DNA from: Arcobacter acticola
GTDB lineage: Bacteria > Campylobacterota > Campylobacteria > Campylobacterales > Arcobacteraceae
Length of the DNA: 64,000 nt
Reading direction: 5' to 3'
NCBI RefSeq assembly: GCF_013177675.1
Contig: NZ_CP042652.1
Location: 2,728,001-2,792,000 of the forward strand
Part shown: in pieces, positions 36,633 through 44,837 of the stretch
Layout of the letters: each line of letters opens with the position of its first letter
Position numbering within the stretch: position 1 is the stretch's first letter
Notes under the pieces: model-generated
What the model was told of the DNA's origin: nothing
The model's input: only the letters and a program-made list of their open reading frames with translations
The model's database searches: none
Translations under genes and position numbers: made by a program

Positions 36633-36652
36633 AAAGCTATAACAAAACGCAG

Positions 36653-36692
36653 GAGCCAATATTTTACCCACCCTTGGGTAAAATATTGGCTC
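36653..36692 (+). repeat. Perfect 18-bp stem-loop after the PLD gene
   Basis: GAGCCAATATTTTACCCA (36653-36670), loop CCCT, and its exact complement at 36675-36692. No T-run follows, so it is not a standard terminator. It is flanked by ACGC on the left and CCGC on the right, which recalls cassette recombination sites in outline but lacks a proper GTTRRRY core. Confidence 0.6.
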
Positions 36693-36878
36693 TCCGCAAC
36701 CGTTTCACAATCTCTTAATTTTGGAACATGAAGCACTCATATTAGTTTTCCATGTTCCACAAAGTGTTCAGAAAGTTAAAATGACAAAACTCCACAACCT
36801 TTAAGAAAATTTGGAACAAAAAAAAGTAGTTGATTGTAGATTCACATTATCTGATTGAAAAAAAAGTATATAAATTTA

Positions 36879-36918
36879 CCCTGACAAATTCCGGTCAAAA
36901 ATGCGTCTAATTTGAGAA
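36879..36918. repeat. Direct repeat left of tRNA-Ser (copy A)
   Basis: CCCTGACAAATTCCGGTCAA and the following TCTAA-TT region. It matches 37121-37161 (copy B) with a few differences. The two copies are 242 bp apart and enclose tRNA-Ser(GGA). Each contains the dyad TGAC...GTCA. Confidence 0.7.
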
Positions 36919-36951
36919 AAAAAATGATGAGTTTGATTTAATTTAAAGTAA

Positions 36952-37039
36952 TGGCAGACAATGTCGGATTTGAACCGACGGTAGGTTGCCCTACGCTATC
37001 CTTCCAAGATAGTGGATTAAACCGCTCTCCCAATTGTCT
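36952..37039 (-). tRNA. tRNA-Ser(GGA)
   Basis: An 88-nt class II tRNA with encoded CCA. The acceptor stem is AGACAAT/ATTGTCT, the anticodon stem CTATC/GATAG with loop TTGGAAG, giving anticodon GGA. The long variable arm (CGTAGGGCAACCTACCG) is typical of serine tRNA. The T loop is GTTCAAATC. Confidence 0.95.
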
Positions 37040-37120
37040 GTATAAAAAAAGTATGTTATATTATAACTCGCCGGTTATAAATATCGGTGCATAATAATTC
37101 TTAAAATGTAAGTATTTTCA

Positions 37121-37161
37121 CCCTGACAAAATCCGGTCAAAAATAGGTCTAAATTGTAAAA
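37121..37161. repeat. Direct repeat right of tRNA-Ser (copy B)
   Basis: CCCTGACAAAATCCGGTCAA and the following AAATAGGTCTAAATTG; partner of 36879-36918. Confidence 0.7.
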
Positions 37162-37274
37162 AAATTGATTGTTTTTAAAATGATTATTTATATAGAAAGA
37201 GTGGAGGTAGTCTCTTCCTACATTAATACCATATAATCCATAAAATAGGAACTTTTTTCATTGACTTCTTTTTA

Positions 37275-37298
37275 AACCCCCAAATATACCCCCAAATA
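37275..37298. repeat. Integrase arm-type repeat, left
   Basis: AACCCCCAAATATA followed by CCCCCAAATA; identical to 40929-40952. Confidence 0.75.
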
Positions 37299-37509
37299 TA
37301 ATTTTTTATCAAGTGAAAACTACATATTGGAGCATATAAAATAATGGAAGTCTAATCAAAAAAGAATTAAAAGATGATAAAAGGGCAAAATCAAGTGATT
37401 TTATTAAAAAAGAGGTTCAAGAGTAAAAGATACAATGATATTCCCAAAAATATTAGAGAATATCTACTTACAGAAATGATATAAAATTGTAAAAAGATTT
37501 AAAAAAGTG

Positions 37510-37530
37510 GGTGTAGAATTAAACTACACC
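37510..37530 (-). terminator. Terminator after the small secreted protein gene
   Basis: GGTGTAG (37510-37516) pairs with CTACACC (37524-37530); on the minus strand the stem is followed by CAC and six T. Confidence 0.7.
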
Positions 37531-37541
37531 TAAAAAGAAAA

Positions 37542-37784
37542 TCAACGTCTTTTTTTAACTTCCCAAAATTGTTCTGTTTTGTTAACATCATAAGATGTAT
37601 CATTGGTGCAAATAACAAGCCAATTCCCATCATAAGAGCTTTGAAATGCTGATTCTATTCCTTCACAAGAATAATTACTTGCTCTAATTATGTTAATCAA
37701 TAACTTTTCTTGATTAGCGGTAGCATTACCTCCATATAAACTACCCACTAATAACACAAACAAAATTAAACTCTTTTTTAGCAT
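37542..37784 (-). CDS. Small secreted protein of the integrative element
   Basis: An 80-residue precursor with a clear signal peptide (LKKSLILFVLLVGSLYG, cleavage near residue 18-20). The mature part has two cysteines (NYSCEGIES, WLVICTN), which could form a disulfide, and a basic end (KKRR). I do not recognise a family. It has its own terminator at 37510-37530 and a gap of 245 bp upstream, so it is probably a cargo gene. Confidence 0.6.
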   Translation of the reverse strand: MLKKSLILFVLLVGSLYGGNATANQEKLLINIIRASNYSCEGIESAFQSSYDGNWLVICTNDTSYDVNKTEQFWEVKKRR

Positions 37785-38029
37785 AAATACTCCTATAAAT
37801 TATTTAGTTATTGTATCAATATAATCCTTTAGTTAGAATAAAAATATTTCTACTATTTAGACAATAAAGAGAGTGGGGATAGTGGAAAAAAAATATTAAA
37901 CGAGATATACAAATTAAGCGTTCAAGCACCCATGGTTAGGCTTTAATCACGCAACAGTACCTTTTTTTATATGATGAGTATTGTCCAATATGATGGACTT
38001 TTCTTTATTGTTGATACTGTTACAATAAT

Positions 38030-38131
38030 CTATTTCTTTTCTTTAAATACTATTGTTACTTTTACACCTTTGTACTTTTTATCTTTCGATAAGATTTCTT
38101 TTATTTTTTCTTCTACTTGTTGCTTAGTCAT
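38030..38131 (-). CDS. 33-codon gene coupled to the initiator gene
   Basis: The frame starts at ATG 38129-38131, which overlaps the stop of the initiator gene as ATGA, with AAAGG just upstream. It encodes a highly charged 33-residue peptide, MTKQQVEEKIKEIL... ending VTIVFKEKK. The tight overlap and Shine-Dalgarno support expression by coupling. Small basic or charged proteins next to replication initiators often bind single-stranded DNA or control copy number; that is a guess here. Confidence 0.5.
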   Translation of the reverse strand: MTKQQVEEKIKEILSKDKKYKGVKVTIVFKEKK

Positions 38132-38799
38132 TCTATACCTTTTAGTAAATCTGTAATGCGTTTAAACTCTTGAAGTGGTAAAGCTAACACTTTTATATTA
38201 GGAATACTAATAAGAGCTTCTATTCGCCATAAGACACAATCTAAGCCATTCTTTAAAGCCTTGTCATAAATTACAATCTTTTCTATCATAGAAGCATTGG
38301 TATTGTTAATATAATGAGTATCTGTTGATACACCATCTTTAGTTATAAACTGTTTTAACGTGAAATAGTTTTCTAATAATTCTATCTTTGGCTTATATGG
38401 AATATCTAAACAAATATCAATATTAGTTACATTATTCAAAATAGATAACACCTTACTAACTATGTGATGAGGTGGTGGGGATTTATGGTATTGCTTTAAT
38501 CCAAATATTACCATTGTTGCAGTTCTGTATTTTGGTTTATCTTTGTTGCTGTTGTAGTAATAAATATTATGTTTTTCTAACCTCATCACACTTGTAACCT
38601 CATCTACTCCTAACCTATTTTTCAATTTATGCAAAATATTAGAATTCTTTTGTAATTTTTCCCATTTACCTATTCCATCTAATTTCTTCTTTTTATGTTG
38701 TTTACTAAATTCAATCCTAATACTATCTATGCTAAATTCTTCATTATTATCTTGATTAAATTCATTAATAAAATTTTCTAATTCTTGTAGTATATTCAT
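38128..38799 (-). CDS. Rolling-circle-type replication initiator-like protein
   Basis: A 223-residue protein. The C-terminal pattern IVIYDKALKNGLDCVLWRIEALI matches the YDK...RxE region found in filamentous-phage gpII/RstA-type and related initiators, quoted in part as IYDKALKNG and LWRIEAL. Earlier, NIDICLDIPYKP and PPPHHIV could be part of the nuclease core. It is shorter than usual, so it may be reduced. It is followed by a coupled short gene. The family call rests on motif shape only. Confidence 0.5.
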   Translation of the reverse strand: MNILQELENFINEFNQDNNEEFSIDSIRIEFSKQHKKKKLDGIGKWEKLQKNSNILHKLKNRLGVDEVTSVMRLEKHNIYYYNSNKDKPKYRTATMVIFGLKQYHKSPPPHHIVSKVLSILNNVTNIDICLDIPYKPKIELLENYFTLKQFITKDGVSTDTHYINNTNASMIEKIVIYDKALKNGLDCVLWRIEALISIPNIKVLALPLQEFKRITDLLKGIE

Positions 38800-38970
38800 A
38801 ATTTTTCTTTCTTACATTAAGAAGATGATTCCTTAAACTGTATATTTGTATATTGAAGTAAGCCACTATTACGGGAATCTTTACGACTTATTATTCTTTT
38901 TTTATTTTAATAGTTAGATTACCTTGATACACATTATAAGGGGTATTTTTTATAATCTTAAAGCATAAAA

Positions 38971-38995
38971 AAAGAGAAATTTTTAGGCTTCTCTT
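38971..38995 (-). terminator. Terminator after the 87-residue protein gene
   Basis: AAGAGAA (38972-38978) pairs with TTCTCTT (38989-38995), 10-nt loop; seven T follow on the minus strand. Confidence 0.65.
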
Positions 38996-39257
38996 ATTTA
39001 TTATTTTGTAATCTTTTAAGATGAACTTTTGCTTTTTCCAAGTTATCAAATGCTAAATCTAATTTTCTTTCAAGATGATAAGCTCTATTGGTTAAATTCT
39101 GTTTTTTTACCTCAATAAGATTAATACCCCATTTTTTAATTATGCAAAAATATTGATTAGCATTACTTGCACGGATATCTGTTGAGATTAATATTTTACC
39201 CTCAATTAAATCACTTAATATACTCACCAAATGTGATGGCTGTTCACAATTATTCAT
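38994..39257 (-). CDS. Hypothetical protein of the integrative element
   Basis: An 87-residue protein with no family I can name. It has a mixed N-terminal half (LIEGKILISTDIRASNANQYFCIIKKWG, quoted in parts: LIEGKILIS, DIRASNANQYF) that looks like a small DNA-binding or winged-helix fold, and a C-terminal helix (HLERKLDLAFDNLEKAKVHL) likely to be coiled coil. It follows the AlpA-like gene after one base, so the two form a regulatory pair. Confidence 0.55.
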   Translation of the reverse strand: MNNCEQPSHLVSILSDLIEGKILISTDIRASNANQYFCIIKKWGINLIEVKKQNLTNRAYHLERKLDLAFDNLEKAKVHLKRLQNNK

Positions 39258-39258
39258 T

Positions 39259-39459
39259 TTAAGCCACTTTCCTAAATAAAGCTATTTCAACTTCATCAAT
39301 ATTAAATACTGTTACTTTATCGCTTATTTTATATGCTGTAATTTTCTTTTGTTTCGCATATAACCATATTGTAGATAATCCTACTCCTAAATATTCTGCT
39401 AATTCTTTTGCTCTATACATTTTTTTTGTTTGTATATCGACGTATTCAATTTTACTCAT
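39259..39459 (-). CDS. AlpA/excisionase-like helix-turn-helix protein
   Basis: A 66-residue HTH_17-type protein: KKMYRAKELAEYLGVGLSTI followed by WLYAKQKKITAYKISDKVTVF. This is the winged HTH of AlpA and excisionases. Such proteins direct excision or switch on the integrase of P4-like elements. It lies between the integrase and the 87-residue gene, as expected. Confidence 0.85.
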   Translation of the reverse strand: MSKIEYVDIQTKKMYRAKELAEYLGVGLSTIWLYAKQKKITAYKISDKVTVFNIDEVEIALFRKVA

Positions 39460-39613
39460 ATTGAGCCTTTAATTTAAATTGTTAAATCATTATCATGTTA
39501 GACTGATTTAAACTTAAATGAATTGTATAAGTTGAATACCGATATTTTCTAAGAGATTATATGTATTGTGTTTTTTGTTAGATTTTGTTTATAAAAAAGA
39601 ACTAATTGCGACT

Positions 39614-40867
39614 TCATAATTCATTTATTTCTCTTAAACTTTTAATGAAGTTGCTCCAATAAGTCATCAACTCTTGTAACTGCTCAAAATAATCCCCTTT
39701 ATGAGAATATGCTCTTACAACTTTACTTTTTTCGTGATGGTCTAAGGCTCTTTCTTTTACTTCATAAGTAAATTGTCCTTTTGTATCTAAAGTATCTATC
39801 ATACTCCTAAATGTACCTCTAAATCCGTGTAGTCTTATTTTTCTACCCTCTCTATTAAATTCCATAATCTTTAATGCTTTATTTGGACTCTCTTTATTTA
39901 TGTGTGTATTATTATCAAAACCAAGAAATACATAATCTTGATTATTAGTGTGTAGGATTAATTCTCTTTTTTGTTCTTTTAGTATAGATATTACCTCATC
40001 GGATAAAGGCATTTTAAAATCTTCATAATTTGGATTTTTCAATTTCATCTGATTTCTAGGAATAGTCATAAGCTTTTTATCAAAATCTATTTGACTCCAT
40101 TTAAGTGTACATAAATTTTCTGCTCTTAAAGGTATATGCAACACTAATCGCAAACAGTTCTTTACACTAAAACTACCGTGATAATTGTATATTGAATTTG
40201 TAAGCTCTTTCAATACTTCTTTATCTGTAATTTGAGCCATATGCTTAACTGTTCTTTTAGTGATAAGATGTGTTTTATTTACTTCTACTAAAAGATTTCT
40301 TTCACAGTATCCATTTAATACAGCAAACCCAAATAAGCTTTTTAGGTATCCGAATAATTTAGATGCAGTTTCTGGTGCTGTTTTATTTTTTGCTTTAATA
40401 ACTGTTACAATATCTTGTATTGATACATCATTCATTTTTTTGTTTTTTAAATATGGTAAAACATCTTTTTCAAAACGATTCTTTTTCCAATCGTATTGTT
40501 CTATTTTTGCATTTGGTTTTTCATTTTCTAACCATTGATACATCACGTTTTTAAAGCTGTTTGTTTCTTCTTTCTTTTGTTGTTCTTTTTCTTTATTGAA
40601 ATAATCTATTGGATTTATATTGTTATCTATGAGTTTTTTATATTCTGCTCTTTTTTCTCTTGCTTCTTTTAGTGTAGTAGTTGGATAACTTTTGAAGGTA
40701 GTTTCTTTTGAGCTACCATTTAACATAAACCTAAAAACCCATATTTTACTACCATTAGGTTTTATTTGAAGTCTTAACCCTCCACCATCATTTAAATAGT
40801 ATTGTTTTTCTTTTGGTTTAGCTTGTTTAACTTCAGTATCTTTTAGTTGATTTAGTTCTCTACTCAT
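39614..40867 (-). CDS. P4-type tyrosine integrase (DUF4102 arm-binding domain)
   Basis: A 417-residue site-specific recombinase. The N-terminal arm-binding domain has YYLNDGGGLRLQIKPNGSK and WVFRFML. Catalytic residues are visible as Arg248 (IPLRAENLCTLKW), His347 and Arg350 (LHGFRGTFR), His377 and Tyr387 (VVRAYSHKG). Its start faces tRNA-Cys 197 bp away, the usual place for an integrase next to its tRNA attachment site. It seems intact. Confidence 0.93.
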   Translation of the reverse strand: MSRELNQLKDTEVKQAKPKEKQYYLNDGGGLRLQIKPNGSKIWVFRFMLNGSSKETTFKSYPTTTLKEAREKRAEYKKLIDNNINPIDYFNKEKEQQKKEETNSFKNVMYQWLENEKPNAKIEQYDWKKNRFEKDVLPYLKNKKMNDVSIQDIVTVIKAKNKTAPETASKLFGYLKSLFGFAVLNGYCERNLLVEVNKTHLITKRTVKHMAQITDKEVLKELTNSIYNYHGSFSVKNCLRLVLHIPLRAENLCTLKWSQIDFDKKLMTIPRNQMKLKNPNYEDFKMPLSDEVISILKEQKRELILHTNNQDYVFLGFDNNTHINKESPNKALKIMEFNREGRKIRLHGFRGTFRSMIDTLDTKGQFTYEVKERALDHHEKSKVVRAYSHKGDYFEQLQELMTYWSNFIKSLREINEL

Positions 40868-41063
40868 TAAAGCCCCTCATAGGATTCTTTATCCATAAAT
40901 TGGGGGTATGTCTTTTTGAGTAAAATATAACCCCCAAATATACCCCCAAATAAATATTAGTTTAATATGAATTAAGTTAGATTACATTAACATAAGAATG
41001 CTTTAAAAATGTTGATTTATTGGGATTTGTTTAGATTAAATTAGATTGATTGAAATTATGAAG
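40868..41063. promoter_or_regulatory. Integrase upstream region with arm-type repeats
   Basis: Contains the 24-bp repeat at 40929-40952 and a third unit TGGGGGTATG at 40901-40910 in the opposite orientation. These CCCCCAAATA/TATGGGGG units surround the integrase promoter and would suit binding by its N-terminal domain. Confidence 0.6.
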
Positions 41064-41139
41064 TGGAGGAGGTAGTCGGACTCGAACCAACGCATGTCGG
41101 ATTTGCAATCCGAGGCATTACCAGCTTTGCTATACCTCC
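41064..41139 (-). tRNA. tRNA-Cys(GCA)
   Basis: A 76-nt tRNA with encoded CCA. Acceptor GGAGGTA/TACCTCC, anticodon loop TTGCAAA between GGA/TCC pairs, anticodon GCA; T loop GTTCGAGTC. It is the presumed integration site of the neighbouring element, whose 3' end sequence is partly repeated at 37203. Confidence 0.96.
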
Positions 41140-41206
41140 AACAGAAATGTATAGTGGTTTATAAATCACATAAATTGAAAAAAGTTAGATGATTTATTTT
41201 AAATAA

Positions 41207-41295
41207 TGGCAGAGGGCAAGGGATTCGAACCCTCGGAGGCTTTCACCTCGCCGGTTTTCAAAACCGGTACGATAGACCAACTCTGTCAACCCTCT
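41207..41295 (-). tRNA. tRNA-Ser(UGA)
   Basis: An 89-nt class II tRNA with encoded CCA. Anticodon stem CCGGT/ACCGG, loop TTTGAAA, anticodon TGA. A long variable arm (CGAGGTGAAAGCCTCCG) and T loop GTTCGAATC are clear. Confidence 0.95.
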
Positions 41296-41304
41296 ACATT
41301 ATAA

Positions 41305-41391
41305 TGGTGCGAATGATCGGAATCGAACCGATACTCCGAAACCGGAATTGGATTTTAAGTCCAACGCGTCTACCTATTCCGCCACACTCGC
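41305..41391 (-). tRNA. tRNA-Leu(UAA)
   Basis: An 87-nt class II tRNA with encoded CCA. Acceptor GCGAGTG pairs with the 3' CATTCGC. The anticodon stem TTGGA/TCCAA encloses CTTAAAA, anticodon TAA. It is the most upstream of three tRNA genes read together toward the element. Confidence 0.95.
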
Positions 41392-41585
41392 AATATACTT
41401 TAGGTAAGCAACTTAGGTATTATCTACTTAAATTGGACGGGAATTATAATAGATTTTTTTTACCTTGTCAAGAGTTTTTTGAAAGAATTTTAAAATTTGT
41501 AAAAATTTATCTATTTAATAAAAATTGAACAGCAAAAAATGTATAATCTAGCATATTAATTATGCATATTTTAAAGGATAATACA

Positions 41586-43274
41586 GTGAGAAGTGATGAA
41601 GTAAAAAAAGGATTTGATAGAACGCCACATAGATCGTTATTAAGAGCTACAGGACTTAAAGACGAAGATTTTGAAAAACCATTTATTGGAGTTGCAAACT
41701 CTTTTATTGAGTTAATTCCAGGACACTTTTTCTTAGATAAAGTATCAGCTATTATAAAAGAAGAAATCAAAGCAAATGGTTGTGTACCATTTGAGTTTAA
41801 TACTATTGGTGTTGATGATGGTATTGCTATGGGTCATGATGGTATGTTATTTTCATTACCTTCAAGAGAGTTAATCGCTAATTCTATTGAAACAGTAATG
41901 AATGCACATAAATTGGATGCAATGATTGCCATTCCTAACTGTGATAAAATTGTTCCAGGTATGATTATGGGTGCTTTAAGAGTAAATGTTCCTACAATAT
42001 TTGTATCAGGTGGACCAATGGAAAAAGGTTATACTCAAGATGGAACTCCTATTGATTTAGCAACTGCTTTTGAAGCTGTTGGTAAACATGAAGCAGGTGA
42101 AATGAGTGATGAAGAGTTAAAAGATATCGAATGTAATGCATGTCCAAGTGGTGGTTCATGTTCAGGTATGTTTACAGCTAACTCTATGAATACACTTATG
42201 GAAGCTATGGGTATTGCACTTCCTGGAAATGGAACAATCTTAGCTTTAACACCTGAAAGAGAAGTTTTATATAGACAAGCTGCTAGAAGAATCTGTGAAA
42301 TTGCACTTGATGCACAAGCAAGAGAAAAATATAAATTAACAAATATTTTAAATGATAATGCAGTTAGAAATGCCTTTGCAGTTGATATGGCAATGGGTGG
42401 TTCTTCAAACACTGTTTTACATATGTTAGCAATTGCAAGAGAAGCAAAAGTTAATTTCAATCTTGAAGATATTAATAAAATCTCTAAAAGAGTTTCACAT
42501 ATTGCAAAAATTTCTCCATCTTTATCTACTGTTCATATGGAAGATATCAACAAAGCTGGTGGTGTAAACGCTGTTATGAAAGAGATGAGTAAAAGAGGTG
42601 ATGATATTTTATTAGATAACCTTACAATCTCTGGTGAAACATTATTAGAAAAAATCAAAGACTCTTATATCAAAGATACAAATATTATTCACACTATTGA
42701 TAATCCATATTCACAAGTTGGTGGATTAGCTATTCTTTATGGTAACTTAGCGCAACAAGGTGCTGTTATTAAAACTGCTGGAATTACAGGAGCTAGAGCA
42801 ATGACTGGTAAAGCTGTTTGTTTTGATGGACAAGCACAAGCTATCAAAGGAATTGTAAGTGGAAAAGTAAAAGCTGGTGATGTTGTAGTTATCAGATATG
42901 AAGGTCCAAAAGGTGGTCCTGGAATGCAAGAAATGCTAGCACCTACTTCACTTATTATGGGAATGGGACTTGGAGATAAAGTTGCACTTATTACTGATGG
43001 AAGATTTTCAGGAGCTACAAGAGGTGCATCTATTGGTCACGTGAGTCCTGAAGCTGCTGAGGGTGGAATGATTGGATTATTAAAAGATGGTGATGAAATT
43101 CATATTGATGTAGATGCATATGTTTTATCAGTAAATTTAAGTGATGAAGAAATCGCAAAAAGAAAAGCTGAGTTTGTACCTCTTAAAAAACCTCTTAACT
43201 CTTCTTGGTTAGGTCAATACAGAGCACTTGTAACAAATGCAAGTTCTGGAGCAGTTTTAAAAACTGATTTATAA
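41586..43274 (+). CDS. ilvD: Dihydroxy-acid dehydratase
   Basis: An Fe-S enzyme of valine, leucine and isoleucine synthesis, 562 residues. Family motifs include [38 protein letters not shown] and [20 protein letters not shown] choose GTG 41586 because AAAGGA stands eight bases before it and the product then starts [20 protein letters not shown], like known IlvD. The ATG at 41562 would place the Shine-Dalgarno inside the gene. A hairpin follows at 43277-43304. Confidence 0.95.
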   Translation: MRSDEVKKGFDRTPHRSLLRATGLKDEDFEKPFIGVANSFIELIPGHFFLDKVSAIIKEEIKANGCVPFEFNTIGVDDGIAMGHDGMLFSLPSRELIANSIETVMNAHKLDAMIAIPNCDKIVPGMIMGALRVNVPTIFVSGGPMEKGYTQDGTPIDLATAFEAVGKHEAGEMSDEELKDIECNACPSGGSCSGMFTANSMNTLMEAMGIALPGNGTILALTPEREVLYRQAARRICEIALDAQAREKYKLTNILNDNAVRNAFAVDMAMGGSSNTVLHMLAIAREAKVNFNLEDINKISKRVSHIAKISPSLSTVHMEDINKAGGVNAVMKEMSKRGDDILLDNLTISGETLLEKIKDSYIKDTNIIHTIDNPYSQVGGLAILYGNLAQQGAVIKTAGITGARAMTGKAVCFDGQAQAIKGIVSGKVKAGDVVVIRYEGPKGGPGMQEMLAPTSLIMGMGLGDKVALITDGRFSGATRGASIGHVSPEAAEGGMIGLLKDGDEIHIDVDAYVLSVNLSDEEIAKRKAEFVPLKKPLNSSWLGQYRALVTNASSGAVLKTDL

Positions 43275-43276
43275 AA

Positions 43277-43304
43277 AATAAATAGGGAGGAACCCCTATT
43301 TATT
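43277..43304 (+). terminator. Stem-loop after ilvD
   Basis: AATAAATAGGG (43277-43287) pairs fully with CCCTATTTATT (43294-43304), 6-nt loop. The T-run is short. The htrA operator begins 10 bp later. Confidence 0.6.
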
Positions 43305-43313
43305 AACCATGCA

Positions 43314-43356
43314 TTAACTATTGATTGGAAAATAGTTTACTCTTTTAGCTTAGAAT
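43314..43356 (+). promoter_or_regulatory. htrA promoter with operator shared with the two small RNAs
   Basis: TTAACTA (43314-43320), 12-nt spacer starting TTGATT, TAGTTTA (43333-43339), 11 nt, then -10 TAGAAT (43351-43356). The layout is the same to the base as in the promoters of the two small-RNA genes. Confidence 0.66.
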
Positions 43357-43390
43357 CATACATATATAAAAATTAAAAAAGGATTTAAAA

Positions 43391-44824
43391 GTGAAGAAAA
43401 AACTTTTGATTATTTCTACATTAATTGCAACTCAACTATTTGCAAAAACTATAGATTTTGAGATGATGGATAAAAATCCAGTAAGAGTTACACCAAATTC
43501 AAATAATGAAATTTTATCTTTTAATGACAGTGTTAAGAATTCAGTAAATTCAATAGTAAATATTTCCGCAAAAAAACACGTTGATACAAATTTAGATTCA
43601 GTTCCATTACAACAAATGTTCAACGATCCATTATTTAAAAGATTTTTTGGTGATCAATTTGGTGAAAATCAATTTAAACAAAATAGAGTTCAAAGATCTT
43701 TAGGATCAGGTGTTATTGTTTCAAAAGAGGGATATATTGTAACTAATAATCATGTTATTGAAAATGCAGATGAAATCACAGTTACAATTGGTGATGATAC
43801 AACTGAATATAATGGAAAATTAATAGGTCGTGATGCAGACAGTGATATGGCTGTTATTAAAATCGAAACAGAAAAAACATTAACTCCAATCAAAATTGGT
43901 GATTCAAATAGTTTAAAAGTAGGAGATCTAATTTTTGCAATTGGAAATCCATTTGGTATTGGAAGCACAGTTACTCAAGGAATTATCTCAGCTTTAAATA
44001 AAAATAAAGTTGGAATTAATAGATATGAAAACTATATTCAAACAGATGCTTCAATAAACCCTGGAAACTCAGGTGGTGCCTTAGTTGATAGTCGTGGTGC
44101 TTTAATTGGTATTAATACAGCTATTATTTCTAAAAGTGGTGGAAATAATGGAATTGGCTTTGCAATACCAATTGCAATGGTTCAAGATGTTGTTACAAAA
44201 CTAGTAGCAGATGGAAAAGTAACACGTGGTTATTTAGGTGTAGCTATTGGTGATGTTGATAATGAACTAGCAAAAGTTTATAAAAGAAAAGAAGGTGCTT
44301 TAATTTTAGATATATCAGCTGATACTCCAGCTTCTAAATATGGACTAAAAAGAGGTGACTTAATTTATGCAATAAATGGAAAAGCTGTAAAAGATAGAAC
44401 TTCTTTACAAAATACAATTGCATCTTTTAAACCTGAAGAGAAAATTGTACTTCAAGTTGAAAGAGATAGAAAAGATATTGATTTAAATATTGTATTAGGA
44501 GATAGAACTTCAAGTCTTGCAGAAGTTCAAACGGATAGTTCAGTACCTGTTCTTGGTGGATTAAAATTAAGTTTAATTGATGCAGAAAATCAAAAGAAAT
44601 TTAGATTACCAACAGAAATAACAGGAATACTGATTTCAGATGTTGAGCCTAAATCACAAGCTGAGGAATCAGGTTTTCAATCAGGCGATGTTATTATTCA
44701 AATTGAAGACATTGAAATCAAAACGTTTGCAAATATTGATGCAGCATTAAAAAAATATAAAGAAAAATATAAAAGAGTTTATGTAAATAGATATGGTCAA
44801 ACTATTCTATTCGTAACACAATAA
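43391..44824 (+). CDS. htrA: Periplasmic serine protease/chaperone HtrA (DegP)
   Basis: A 477-residue envelope quality-control protease with GTG start and a signal peptide ending at about residue 18 (TQLFA). The triad is His121 (NNHVIENAD), Asp152 (DSDMAVIKI) and Ser227 (NPGNSGGAL). Two PDZ domains follow (RGYLGVAIGDVDN from about residue 275 and GILISDVEPKSQAEESG from about 415). It is the first gene of an operon with a response regulator and a kinase, the order seen around htrA-cprR-cprS in Campylobacter jejuni. Confidence 0.95.
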   Translation: MKKKLLIISTLIATQLFAKTIDFEMMDKNPVRVTPNSNNEILSFNDSVKNSVNSIVNISAKKHVDTNLDSVPLQQMFNDPLFKRFFGDQFGENQFKQNRVQRSLGSGVIVSKEGYIVTNNHVIENADEITVTIGDDTTEYNGKLIGRDADSDMAVIKIETEKTLTPIKIGDSNSLKVGDLIFAIGNPFGIGSTVTQGIISALNKNKVGINRYENYIQTDASINPGNSGGALVDSRGALIGINTAIISKSGGNNGIGFAIPIAMVQDVVTKLVADGKVTRGYLGVAIGDVDNELAKVYKRKEGALILDISADTPASKYGLKRGDLIYAINGKAVKDRTSLQNTIASFKPEEKIVLQVERDRKDIDLNIVLGDRTSSLAEVQTDSSVPVLGGLKLSLIDAENQKKFRLPTEITGILISDVEPKSQAEESGFQSGDVIIQIEDIEIKTFANIDAALKKYKEKYKRVYVNRYGQTILFVTQ

Positions 44825-44837
44825 AGGATTTCCCATT
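44823..44837 (+). promoter_or_regulatory. Shine-Dalgarno deciding an AUU start for the response regulator
   Basis: AAAGGA (44823-44828) is six bases before ATT at 44835. The next in-frame ATG (44850) would delete the first beta strand of the receiver domain. Confidence 0.65.

Larger units (their letters stand above)
36633..36951. other. Intergenic region with two inverted repeats
   Basis: 319 bp between the PLD gene and tRNA-Ser. It holds the 18-bp stem-loop at 36653-36692, the inverted repeat TGGAACATG/CATGTTCCA (36722-36730 and 36751-36759, 20-nt spacer), and the first copy of a 40-bp repeat at 36879-36918. No gene is seen. Confidence 0.6.
37203..41077. mobile_element. Small integrative element at tRNA-Cys (tentative boundaries)
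   Basis: A block of about 3.9 kb holding a P4-type integrase, an AlpA-like regulator, a rolling-circle-type initiator and short genes, all on the minus strand. On the right it abuts the 3' end of tRNA-Cys. The 10-mer GGAGGTAGTC in that tRNA end (41068-41077) recurs at 37203-37212, which I take as a weak attachment-site pair. Inside both ends lies the same 24-bp sequence (37275-37298 and 40929-40952) with two CCCCCAAATA units, probably integrase arm sites. Confidence 0.6.

Noticed and set aside
35353-36692. Classical integron attC sites after the DUF5677 and PLD genes
   Set aside because: The stems lack the GTTRRRY/RYYYAAC core pair and no integron integrase is in the window; kept only as an observation on stem-loops.
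37340-37440. A short plus-strand frame (LIKKELKDDKRAKSSDF)
   Set aside because: Under 30 codons, no start or Shine-Dalgarno; at most a remnant of an acquired gene.
41304-41528. A plus-strand reading frame over tRNA-Leu
   Set aside because: Its first half is the antisense of a clear tRNA gene; frames over tRNA antisense strands are common artefacts.
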